Below are positions 1-7,192 of a DNA stretch of 10,960 nucleotides, in pieces. Source of the stretch: Pavlovales sp. CCMP2436 (taxonomy: Eukaryota > Haptophyta > Pavlovophyceae > Pavlovales). The stretch covers positions 27,255 to 38,214 of the forward strand of contig MU631408.1 in assembly GCA_026770615.1 (NCBI GenBank), read 5' to 3'. A model generated the notes under the pieces. It was not told the origin of the DNA and ran no database searches. It saw only the letters and a program-made list of their open reading frames with translations. Positions within the stretch are counted from its first letter, which is position 1. Each line of letters opens with the position of its first letter. The position numbers were made by a program, and so were the translations under genes.

Positions 1-20
1 CCCCCCCCTTCTCAACACAG

Positions 21-1550
21 GCGCGCGCTTTTTCCGGGGCGAGACTACCTAGACCAGATCCGGCTGATCATCGAATGCCTGGGAACGCCCTCGGTACCCA
101 CTTAACTTGCTATTTAATTGGTTAATTTTGTAATACATTTTTTATCGGTAACCGCACGCAACGCTACTTCCTTATTTATCTAATTTATTCTCTCGTTCAC
201 TGATTCGTTTGAGTTTATCCGGCTGATCATCGAATACCCGTGAACGCCGTCGGTACCCACTTCATTAAATTTAGTAATTTATTCAATTTATTTATTTGAG
301 AATAGTTATTTGAGTAATATGATTTCACAATAATCACAATCGAACGGACCTTGTGCAAGTGTGATTCACATTTTGTCAAAAAGTTGTTTATTTAATCACC
401 TTGTGCAAGTGTGGATATTTACAAATTTCTAGATGTATTCATATTCTAATATTTACATTTATACTTGTATTTATACTTTTACTTCTATGTATATTTATAT
501 TCGTTGAACGAACAGGAGACTGATTTGGCACAGCTGCAAAACCAGCGAGCCGCGCAGTACATTCAGAGACTTCCCGCGCGCCCCAAAACGCCCTTCGCGG
601 TACGCATACACACGCCCGTACGCCTTCGGGCTCAAGTCGGGGGACGTTAAAAGAACTATTATAAAAAAAAACGCATGCACACGCGCACACGCATGCTCAC
701 ACTCGCGCACGTGCATGCACGCATACACACGCGCACACACATGCACATACGCACACACACACACACGCCCTAGCCCTTATCCAACCTGCCGCATGCCCCT
801 CCCCCCCTCACCTCCCCCCGCAGGAGGTGTACCCCACGGCCAGCCCGGCGGCGTTGGACCTTCTCGAGCGGTATGTCCTCTTCTACTAATATTTATGTGT
901 CTATATATATATATATTTATATAATACACATTATTAATATTCTCGAGCGGTATGCCTCTTCCATTCGAGAATAGAATGTGGAACCTTCTCGGGTGGTACG
1001 TCTATTCTATTCTAAAGAATCTACTACGGAATATAATGTTAATCCCCCCCCCCCCACACACACACATAATAGAATAGTTATGCCTCTTTTATTCGAGAAT
1101 AGAATATAATGTTAACCCCCGCGCTACGATATATCGTGTTGTGTAGATAATGTACTCAATCTAATCTGATATTCATTTTGAGATGTGTGGGCACACATGC
1201 CCCTACGCCCCCGACCAGGGGCTGCAAGTGGGGAGGCGTTAACAGAACTATTATTATTATTATTATTTTATTCTTTATCTTTTTACAGGTTGCTGCAGTT
1301 CGACCCCGCGCGCAGATGCACGGCCGCCGAGGCCCTGCGCCACCCCTACCTCGCGGCCTACCACGACGAGGTGATCGAGGGCGCCAACGCGCAGACGCAC
1401 GCGATGATCGGCCGGCTGTTCGACCCGGGGGCGGATGGGTCGCTCGAATCGCTGCGGGCGCGGATCTTCGCGGAGGCGCAGTACTACCAGGGAGCAGCCA
1501 TGCAGCCGTACGCGCAGCCGGGACATCCAGACCCGGCAGAGGCCGTGTGA
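21..1550 (+). CDS. MAP-kinase-like protein kinase, C-terminal part (last four exons; 5' end outside window)
   Basis: I infer exons at 21-93, 516-599, 824-870 and 1289-1550. All introns have GT..AG ends, and the phases (0, 0, 2) join without a stop. The joined protein shows the MAP kinase signature downstream of the activation segment. The first exon encodes the insert region (ALFPGRDYLDQIRLIIECLG), and the second a segment ending PARPKTPFA. The third and fourth join as ALDLLERLLQFDPARR, then CTAAEALRHPYLAAYHDE, matching the ERK/p38-type pattern of kinase subdomain XI and the 'HPYL..YHD' end of the domain. A tail of about 60 residues follows, with LFDPGADGSLESLRARIFAEA where MAPKs carry the docking region. 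The stop is TGA at 1548-1550. The ATP-binding lobe and TxY loop lie upstream of the window, so the subclass cannot be assigned. The introns (422, 224 and 418 bp) are AT-rich and carry duplicated exon edges. Confidence 0.9.
94..515 (+). other. MAPK intron 1 with a duplicated exon/donor block
   Basis: This AT-rich intron begins GTACCCACTT and ends TTGAACGAACAG. Positions 218-262 repeat positions 59-103, which span the end of the preceding exon plus the 5' splice site; I count 41 of 45 identical bases. A 16-base word (ACCTTGTGCAAGTGTG) also occurs twice, at 348-363 and 398-413. No other gene is visible in it. Confidence 0.8.
608..663 (+). repeat. Intronic repeat, copy 1 (MAPK intron 2)
   Basis: This stretch of about 56 bases runs from ACACACGCCCGTACGCC to GACGTTAAAAGAACTATTAT. 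It reappears in diverged form in MAPK intron 3 at 1193-1257 (ACACATGCCCCTACGCC to GGCGTTAACAGAACTATTAT). Both copies are followed at once by an A/T microsatellite. They share order and orientation but differ by small indels. Confidence 0.65.
671..767. repeat. Alternating purine-pyrimidine (CA/CG/TG) tract
   Basis: Almost 100 bases of MAPK intron 2 are an imperfect run of CA, CG, GC and TG dinucleotides, ending in a pure (CA)n block at about 751-766. Such alternating tracts are the sequence class able to adopt left-handed Z-DNA and are mutationally unstable. It lies about 60 bases before the acceptor at 822-823. Confidence 0.8.
871..1288 (+). other. MAPK intron 3 with a series of decayed exon/donor copies
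   Basis: The intron begins GTATGTCCTC and ends TTTTTACAG. The exon-end/donor block TTCTCGAGCGGTATG (861-875) recurs at 940-954 and, changed, at 986-1000 (TTCTCGGGTGGTACG). A further block around 1079-1106 repeats the sequence that follows the second copy. A C-run followed by (CA)n sits near 1045-1066, and a TTA microsatellite precedes the acceptor. Confidence 0.75.
1193..1257 (+). repeat. Intronic repeat, copy 2 (MAPK intron 3)
   Basis: This is the second member of the repeat pair first seen at 608-663. It sits just before the TTA tract and polypyrimidine stretch of the terminal-exon acceptor. Shared words include CAAGT-GGG and GAACTATTAT. Confidence 0.65.
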
Positions 1551-1778
1551 GGCTGTTTGCACGCGCAAGCTAGTATGAACTCGTGCTTGCGAAGTGAGAT
1601 GTATATATTTACCTGGCCAAATTAAATTCGCGGCACTACATGCAAGAACTAATTTAATTATGACTCAAGTTGCTCCACTGCCAATGTGACTGGGTCGCGA
1701 GCGAGCATTACTTTGAACTGGGCCTCGAGCGGAGCGGTAGTAGTTGAACCGCTGGTCACATCAGTGACAAAGACTAAT

Positions 1779-2021
1779 ATATAAATTTGAACTCGCTGCC
1801 CAGCGTGGGAACACGACAAACAGCAACCAGCAGATCATCTCCCTAAACGCCCTTGCCCTGGCACACTACCGGAGATCCATCGGCACGCGCGGTGGCGCCC
1901 AAGCCAGCGCAGCCGACTAAGGCACGCAGCAGGCAATGGGCGACGCAGCGCTCAGACCAGCAAAACATTCAGAACAGTCAGACGCCAGCTTGAATCCCTA
2001 TCAGTCAATATAAATTTGAAC
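1779..2021. mobile_element. SINE-like insertion with 14-bp target-site duplication
   Basis: The exact 14-mer ATATAAATTTGAAC occurs at 1779-1792 and at 2008-2021, bounding 215 bases of moderately GC-rich DNA (1793-2007). A short insert between long perfect direct repeats is the hallmark of target-primed (LINE-mobilised) non-autonomous retroposons. Its right end (1953-2003) is the best copy of a dispersed 51-base repeat also found at 7141-7192 and 9198-9248. A tRNA B-box-like word (GCTTGAATCCC) lies at the right end, but that is the wrong place for a classical tRNA-derived SINE promoter, so I do not assign a class. It sits between the 3' ends of the convergent MAPK and kinesin genes. Confidence 0.6.
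1953..2003 (+). repeat. Dispersed 51-base repeat, copy 1
   Basis: The sequence starts CAGACCAGCAAAACATTC and ends TTGAATCCCTATCA. It matches 9198-9248 at 48 of 51 positions by eye and 7141-7192 more loosely. Each copy is followed by AT-rich sequence, which suits the 3' end of a retroposon in plus orientation. Confidence 0.75.
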
Positions 2022-2050
2022 ATGACGTGACGCCCACACTGGCCCGGGCC

Positions 2051-4543
2051 TCAGTCGTAGAGCTGGAGCCGAGTGGCCACCCCGTCGGGCGTGGTGAGCC
2101 TACTACTCGTGGACGGCATCAGCCGCTCCGAGCCCGCCGCCACTTCGCGCAGCGCAACGACCCACAGCTCTCTTGTCTCGAGCCCGTCCGCGCGGAAGTG
2201 GAAGACGCGCTCGGCCAGCCCAGCTGGCGCGCAGCTGAAGCCCATTGCGTCGCCCTCCACGTCAAGCACGGCGGAGCTGGGGCCGAGGCGCATGGCGCGG
2301 ATTGGCTGCGCGGAGGAGGGCCCTGCGTAGTAGGCGAGCACCCGCCCCTCGAGCCGCACGTAGCGCTTCTTCCACGTGGGGAAGAGGCCGCCCTGCTTCG
2401 TCAGCCAGCCCTCGACGAGCCCCCCTTGCCCAACCCGCGCGCCTCCCGCCAAAACGCCCCCGCCAGGCGCCCCCAGCGCGCTCTCGGGCGTCGGCGGCGC
2501 GGGCAAGGAGAGCGCGAGCGCCACCGCCGCCGACTCGAGCGTCCAGTTCGAGTAGGCGACGGACTGGGAGATGGAGTGCGCGCCTAGCGCGAGCGTGAGC
2601 GTCTGCGACGCGCTCACGCTGAGGGCCTGCGCACCCGACGCGGCGCCCGCGCCCAGGGCGTTGGCGCCCGACGCGAGCCCGAGCGAGAAGGAGGGAAAAG
2701 CGAGCTGGACCGAGCCGAGCAAGTCGCCCACGGCCGCTGGCGCGCTCGCGGCCATCCCCGCCGCCGCCGCCGCCGCCGCACCGAGGGTTGTCGGCGCCGC
2801 AGCGGCGGGGGGCGGCGGCGTCGGGCGGCGGGCGGGGACGGGCGGCGGCGGACGACGGACGGCGGAGGCGGGTGGCGAGGAGCGGCGGGAGGGGACAGGC
2901 GGCGGCGTCGTCGAGCCGCGGGGGTGGCGGTGGGGCTCAGCGTGCGGGGCACGGGCGGGATGCCGGCCGTGCACCCCGCCGCCGCCTGTGCCGTCGCCCC
3001 CCCGCGCGCCCCCTCCCCGCGCGAGGTCGAGTGCGAGTTGCGCGCTCTCCTTCGCCCTGCCGACGACCGCGGCGAGGCGCGCGTGCTGCGCGTCCTTGCG
3101 CGACAGGTCGGTGAGCAGCTCGGCCTGCCGGTTGCGCAGCGTGGCCAGCAGCGCGCCCTGCGCTTCCAGCAGCAAGGACACGGCGCGTGCGGCGCCCAGG
3201 CCCTCCGCGAGCGCCGCCGCGCCGCCGCCATTGTTGGCCTTGGCGCCGTGCTCGACGCCGGCGGAGGCTGCGTGCGCAAACGTAAACGTCGCGCTGCTCA
3301 GCGCCGCGCTGCTCAGCTCGCGCTCCGATCCCCGCCCCGCGCCGACCGCGCCGAGGCTGCCGAGGCTGTCTCCGCTCGGCCGCCGCTGCTGCAGCAGCTG
3401 CCCGAGCGACGGCGGCCTCGCTATGGTGCCCGCGCGCGCGGCCGCGCCCCTTTGCCTGCCCGCCTCCCCCGCCCTGCCCCTCTCTGCTGCCTGCCCCCTG
3501 CCCCCCTCCGCACCCTCTGAACTGCTACTTCCCGCGCGTTCGGACGGCGACGCGGCTACCTCGCGCAGCCGGCTGAAGTCAACGAGCGCGGTGGCGGCCG
3601 CAAGCCGCAGCGTGCGCAGCGACTCCCCCACGTCCTGGCGGTAGGGCGAGAGGGTGAGCAGCCACGCGCACTGGCTCTGTCCACGCAGCGCGGGCGTGAG
3701 CAACCGCAGCAGCAGCGGAGAAGCTTGCGACACGCGCGCGAGCTCGAGCAGCCTCGCTCGCTTGCGCGGCGAGCGCTCGATGGTGGCACTGCCCAGTGCG
3801 TGCGCCGCGTCGCACAGCGCGCGCAGGCCCGGCTCGCTCGCGCGCGCGCCCTCGGACGTCGCGGCGGGGCGCGTGGGCCGGCTCGGTGGCGAAGAGGCGA
3901 GGTCCATGAGCAGCAGCCGAGCCGCGCGCGAGGCGGCCGCGCCGCCCGCCGCCGGCCTGGGCTCGAGCTGTATCGTCACGATGAAGTGCGAGCCGAGCTG
4001 CCTGCGCGCCTGAGCGGCGAGCACCAGCTTGCGCACGAGCGCTGCCTCGCGGCAGGCCAGGCGCGTGAGGCCCTCGACGCGTATACCATCGGCCACCTCA
4101 ATCACGGCAAGCTGCGCGTCGGGGGCAAGCAGGTCGCGGAGCCTCTCGCCGTGCAGCTCGCAGAACGATATTGTCGCGACCGCCCGCGTGACCATCACCA
4201 GCTGACCTAGGAGGCGCTCGCACAGCAGACTCGCGATGCCCCGCTCACCGAGCATCGCCTGAGTCTTGCCCGTGCCCGTCTGCCCGTAGCCGACGATCAA
4301 TGCGTCCTCACCCCTTAGCACGGCCGCAACGGCCTCGCCACCGCCGAGCAACTCAAAGAGCTGCTCCGGTGGCAGTGTGGAGTCGACGGCGTGGTCGACC
4401 GCGAACGAGCGCGGGCGCAGCAAGCTCTGCACGCCGATCGCTCCCGGCCCGTCGAGGCCAACCACGATGGCGGGATGCGCCTCTTCCAGGCCGGCCGATG
4501 GCCGGCGGAGGCGGCAGACGGACGACCACGGCGGGCTCGCCAT
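2051..4543 (-). CDS. Divergent kinesin-like protein with C-terminal PH domain
   Basis: A single-exon gene of 830 codons. The start is the first in-frame ATG (4541-4543) after an in-frame stop at 4643-4645; the stop is TGA at 2051-2053. Residues ~40-330 form a compact kinesin motor: P-loop GYGQTGTGKT (85-94), SFCELHGERLRDLL (126-139; family S-x-E-I-Y-N-E-x-I-x-D-L-L), IRVEGLT (154-160), and ESLRTLRLA near 307-315 resembling ETLSTLRYA. Both switch regions are degenerate: QLGSHFIVTI stands where NxxSSRSH is expected, and DLASSP (214-219) where DLAGSE is expected. Residues ~443-508 look coiled-coil, and ~540-600 are Pro/Ala-rich. Residues ~709-803 form a PH domain (VEGWLTKQGGLFPTWKKRYV with the late Trp in RELW), normally a phosphoinositide or protein binder. 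It is probably a membrane-associated, perhaps non-motile kinesin relative. The low-complexity middle may also hide an unrecognised intron. Confidence 0.82.
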   Translation of the reverse strand: MASPPWSSVCRLRRPSAGLEEAHPAIVVGLDGPGAIGVQSLLRPRSFAVDHAVDSTLPPEQLFELLGGGEAVAAVLRGEDALIVGYGQTGTGKTQAMLGERGIASLLCERLLGQLVMVTRAVATISFCELHGERLRDLLAPDAQLAVIEVADGIRVEGLTRLACREAALVRKLVLAAQARRQLGSHFIVTIQLEPRPAAGGAAASRAARLLLMDLASSPPSRPTRPAATSEGARASEPGLRALCDAAHALGSATIERSPRKRARLLELARVSQASPLLLRLLTPALRGQSQCAWLLTLSPYRQDVGESLRTLRLAAATALVDFSRLREVAASPSERAGSSSSEGAEGGRGQAAERGRAGEAGRQRGAAARAGTIARPPSLGQLLQQRRPSGDSLGSLGAVGAGRGSERELSSAALSSATFTFAHAASAGVEHGAKANNGGGAAALAEGLGAARAVSLLLEAQGALLATLRNRQAELLTDLSRKDAQHARLAAVVGRAKESAQLALDLARGGGARGGDGTGGGGVHGRHPARAPHAEPHRHPRGSTTPPPVPSRRSSPPASAVRRPPPPVPARRPTPPPPAAAAPTTLGAAAAAAAGMAASAPAAVGDLLGSVQLAFPSFSLGLASGANALGAGAASGAQALSVSASQTLTLALGAHSISQSVAYSNWTLESAAVALALSLPAPPTPESALGAPGGGVLAGGARVGQGGLVEGWLTKQGGLFPTWKKRYVRLEGRVLAYYAGPSSAQPIRAMRLGPSSAVLDVEGDAMGFSCAPAGLAERVFHFRADGLETRELWVVALREVAAGSERLMPSTSSRLTTPDGVATRLQLYD

Positions 4544-4572
4544 TGGCCCTGAGGTCCCGCGCGCCTCCTCCA

Positions 4573-4668
4573 CGACGCACCGCGTCGAGCGGACTGCCCG
4601 CGGACGAGCCAACCCAGGCGCCAGACGGAGACGTGAACCAACTTAACGATCATTTTAAATGCGGCGGC
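4573..4668 (-). promoter_or_regulatory. Kinesin 5' leader/promoter-proximal block, duplicated at 6989-7098
   Basis: On the minus strand this block reads from GCCGCCGCATTTAAAATG (4668 downward) to GCGGTGCGTCG (4583-4573), ending about 30 bases before the chosen kinesin ATG. A TATA-like TTTAAA lies about 110 bases upstream of that ATG. The same start and end words, and a middle GCGC-GGGTTGG motif, occur in the same order at 6989-7098 with indels. Whether it is promoter, 5' UTR or part of a repeat cannot be settled from sequence alone. Confidence 0.5.
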
Positions 4669-4738
4669 TCTAACTAAACATTCACTACTCAGTTTAAGTT
4701 TCTATTTTAACGTCCGGACGGTCCCCGGGAGGATCTCA

Positions 4739-4774
4739 CTGGATTTAAGTGTTGAAAAAAACACTCAGATCCAG
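4739..4774. repeat. Inverted repeat (15-bp arms, 6-base loop)
   Basis: The arms CTGGATTTAAGTGTT (4739-4753) and AACACTCAGATCCAG (4760-4774) are complementary at 13 of 15 positions, and the loop is GAAAAA. It lies in the non-coding stretch between the kinesin 5' end and the retrotransposon-like island. The function is unknown; it could be an element end or a structured transcript. Confidence 0.7.
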
Positions 4775-4949
4775 GGATCCACCCCGAGCACACGGATACC
4801 GTCCCCACCGCTGATCAGTTCAGCCACACGACGATCGACGACTGACGGCTCTCGACTGGCGCGCTGACGACCTCCACTGCTCTCCCTCACGTCGTCTGAA
4901 AATACAGCACCGTCTGCGAGTGCGGCCCACCTTCGCGCATCCCAAAACA
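4775..4949. other. Intergenic stretch without recognisable gene
   Basis: This is moderately GC-rich sequence between the hairpin and the start of the retrotransposon-like tail. A short minus-strand open frame (61 codons, 4765-4950) has no recognisable motif, so I do not call it a gene. Confidence 0.5.
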
Positions 4950-4985
4950 TTACTTCCTCGCTAGCCTGGCTCGCATATGTTGAGA

Positions 4986-5005
4986 TTTTTGCCCGGGGGC
5001 AAAAA
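4986..5005. repeat. Short palindrome
   Basis: TTTTTGCCC, a GG spacer, then GGGCAAAAA form a 9-bp perfect stem with a 2-base loop. It sits at the distal (3') end of the minus-strand retrotransposon-like remnant and may mark or lie near that element's terminus. Confidence 0.75.
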
Positions 5006-5570
5006 CCACAAATATACGCGGCTTATTTGCTGGCCCATTGTATCCCACCCCTTGACGGGGGTGGGCCTCGGGCGCAGGATTTTGGGTTGCGGGGTGTGGC
5101 GGGCTTGCTGGCTCATGTTTGCGTTTTGAAGTCTTTGAGCTTGCTGGCTCATGTTTGATTTTAGGTTTTTTGTCGCCCGAGTGGTGTGACAGCGTGGGTG
5201 ACTGGCCGGTTTCAAGGGCCTGTTTGGTTGCTGAGCGCAGTGTGCGTGAGTGGTGCATGAATATGAAGGACTTATCATGGATCAGTGCATGCATGCGTGA
5301 CGGGCCTGCTGCGGATTCGTGGTTTATGGCGGGACTGGCTGGTCCTATTTTGGGTTCGGTGGGACTGGCTGCTCCTGGTAGTAATGAGGTTCTGGTTCGA
5401 GACGGTCTCTGGTTGCGTTTTTCCACGTTTGATGTGCGTAAGCGTTGCTGGCCTCGGCTGGGCCTGAGGGTGGGCTTCGGCTGCATGGAGGGTATGGTCG
5501 GGTTACACCTGTATTCGTAGGTTGGTTGCGCATCAGGCATCTTCGTTTAGCAGGGGTGGTCAGTGCACTG

Positions 5571-5830
5571 GCGTCCGTTGGGGGTATGGGCTCTTGCTGT
5601 TTAGGTGGTATGGCTGTTAGGGATATGGGCTCATAATGAGCGATGCTGTCCGTTGGGGGTATAGGCTCATACTGCAGAAATGGTATAGCCGCTATTGCCT
5701 CGATTTGGGCGATGCTGTCCGTTAGGGGTATGGGCTCATACTGCATAGGAGGTAAGGCTGATGCTCCTTGTTTCGAGTGATGCTGTCCGTTGGGGGTATG
5801 GGCTCGTATTGTATAGGTGGTATGGCCGCT
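5571..5830 (-). repeat. Tandem repeat, ~70-bp unit, about four copies, encoding a QYEPIPPTDSI-type peptide
   Basis: The word GTCCGTT followed by a GGGGTATGGGCTC-type motif recurs at 5573, 5648, 5717 and 5785, giving spacings of 75, 69 and 68 bases. The minus strand encodes variants of (Q)YEPIP(P/L)TDSI. The first two spacings are multiples of three and the last is one base short, which is where the reading frame breaks. Confidence 0.85.
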
Positions 5831-6870
5831 GGTGCTGTGTTTTGATTCAGTTTCCTTGCTGCCCGCTCAGCTGTCTGGGCGGCCCACATGGCTACCTTAA
5901 ACTTATACGCGTCGTATAGAGATACATTGTCCTTGGTTGACGCCGCTGATGCTTCGATTGCCGCTTCGCGTGATTTGTGCATGCTGAGGCTATGGCGTAG
6001 GAGAGTGTAATGTAAGTTGCCGGGCTTGAGTGCGTCACTGGTGTCGACGTCCTTCTTTCTGAGCTCTTCTTTGACACTTAATCCTACCCTTCCGGTGAAG
6101 TAGTCCGGTCGAGATATCATGTGTGTCGCCATTGATTTTGATTTGGCGGGTCCCAGGCTCGGAGACAGTTTTTTGCAGAGGGAGCGGTGTAGGTCGAGGC
6201 GGTGCTTTTCCGTTGACGAGCACTCGTGGTATAAGTGATGCTTTGTGTCTTGTGAGTTGAGTGCTTTGCATAGAGGGCAGGTGAGGCCCATTGTTTCGGA
6301 CTTTCCGTCAATGGTAATTGTAGTGGTGGCCATCGCCGGAAATTCTGCTGCCCACTCGGCATTGTGGCGGTATGATCCGAGTATTAATCTGGCCATGTGT
6401 TTGGTGTACTTTTCCGTGGGTCGCCGTTGGCCCCTAACTCGTGGGAGGCGCAGAGCCATCGTGCTTTCTTTTGACCACATGGCGGCTTCTCTGTGTACTG
6501 CTACTGCCTTTGAGCACCAGTCACTCAATGCGTTCTGCACGAGCTTTATGACAGCCGGGGGTTGGAGGTGGGGAGGCAAATCAGCCTGTCTGCGCCAGTT
6601 GTCGCCTCGTGTGGAGATGAAGAGCCGGGTCACTTTCTTTAGCGCCTCTGCTGTCACTATTCTAGCTCTCGAGGCGTCATCGTGACGTACCGCTCCCGGG
6701 GTATGTAGAATTCTGGCTACTTCATCATCCGATTTGGTATGAGCCGCAGCGTGAGTCGCGTTCCTGTAGCGTCCGTGCGCCTCGTCACGTTGTTTGAGGC
6801 TGAGTTGGCGGTAGAAGTGATACAGACACCAGCTTTGACTGCCTGATACTTTTTTATATATGATTTTCAT
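5722..6870 (-). pseudogene. Zinc-motif protein fragment resembling the C-terminus of a non-LTR retrotransposon polyprotein
   Basis: An open frame of 382 codons from ATG at 6868-6870. The central segment LILGSYRHNAEWAAEF, then about 18 residues later CPLCKALNSQDTKHHLYHEC, fits the LINE-type pattern. In that pattern a short helical 'L..G......y' stretch precedes C-x2-C-x9-H-x5-C, followed by further basic residues. The protein is basic and rich in Lys, Arg, His and Ser. Its end enters a tandem peptide repeat (QYEPIPPTDSI); a 68-base rather than 69-base spacing shifts the frame there, after which the same peptide continues in the frame ending at 5345. The N-terminus overlaps a dispersed repeat, so the ATG may be fortuitous. 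I see no catalytic domain. The assignment rests mainly on the zinc motif and the repetitive setting. Confidence 0.45.
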
Positions 6871-6945
6871 TTATTCATCCGCTCGAGTCCTCCATCGTCG
6901 TCGTTCATAACGAGGTCACTTTGCAAAGTGGAACTGTAATAATAG
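6820..6945. repeat. Dispersed repeat A (partner of 7165-7290)
   Basis: The sequence runs from CAGACACCAGCTTTGACTGC through ATACTT..ATATATG to CGTCGTCGTTCATAACGA, GTCACTTTGCAAAGTGGAAC and TGTAA. The same order of words occurs at 7165-7290 with substitutions and small indels. It overlaps the 5' end of the retrotransposon-like open frame. Confidence 0.7.
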
Positions 6946-6988
6946 CTGTTAACAGTGTTCATATTGATTGAACATTACATAACATTAA

Positions 6989-7098
6989 CGACGCACCGCG
7001 ACCAACCCTGCGCCAACCTGCCAAGGACGTCGACGGCGGCGGCGGCACTTCAATAATTTAACTAACTGGCCCACAACGATCATTTTGAATGCGGCGGC
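6989..7098 (-). repeat. Second copy of the kinesin leader block
   Basis: On the minus strand the block starts GCCGCCGCATTCAAAATG (23 of 24 bases identical to the kinesin copy over the core 7075-7098 versus 4645-4668) and ends GCGGTGCGTCG (6999-6989). It contains a GGCGCAGGGTTGG segment in the middle. An open frame runs through it (6985-7251) but has no recognisable domain, so I treat it as repeat rather than gene. Confidence 0.6.
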
Positions 7099-7140
7099 AC
7101 CTGATTCTAAACTCTGACCACTGTCACTGTATAAAACGCT

Positions 7141-7192
7141 CAGACCAGCACATTTTCTAGGACAGTCAGACGCCAGCTTCAAGTGCCCGATA
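7141..7192 (+). repeat. Dispersed 51-base repeat, copy 2
   Basis: It begins CAGACCAGCACATTTTC and contains GACAGTCAGACGCCAGCTT. It is more diverged than the copies at 1953 and 9198, and is also preceded by CGCT as in copy 1. It runs directly into repeat B. Confidence 0.65.

Larger units (their letters stand above)
4950..6870 (-). mobile_element. Retrotransposon-like (LINE-type) remnant, 5'-truncated and frame-broken
   Basis: Three overlapping minus-strand open frames (5722-6870, 5345-5746 and 4950-5540) run head to tail with no gap. This is as expected for one long coding sequence broken by two frameshifts. The first carries a CCHC zinc motif typical of the C-terminus of non-LTR retrotransposon polyproteins; the later ones are Pro-rich and internally repetitive. 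Internal duplications have frame-preserving lengths: 36 bases at 5103-5121/5139-5157, 30 bases at 5331/5361, and 69-75 bases in the tandem block. Base composition is clearly less GC-rich than in neighbouring genes. No reverse transcriptase catalytic motif (YxDD) is visible, so only the C-terminal end would be present. A domesticated or novel element type is the alternative. Confidence 0.45.

Noticed and set aside
1981..2003. Possible tRNA B-box or tRNA gene at the end of the SINE-like insert
   Set aside because: Only the GCTTGAATCCC word resembles a T-loop; there is no A-box or cloverleaf at the right distance and it lies at the wrong end of the element.
2571..3644. Long plus-strand open frame (357 codons) across the kinesin gene
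   Set aside because: It is Ala/Ser/Pro-rich, lacks domain motifs and lies antisense to the kinesin-PH frame; very GC-rich coding sequence commonly leaves the antisense frames open.
5571..5830. CRISPR-like array (regular ~70-bp repeats)
   Set aside because: Units are contiguous tandem repeats with no unique spacers, they encode a peptide repeat, and the setting is a eukaryotic nuclear genome.
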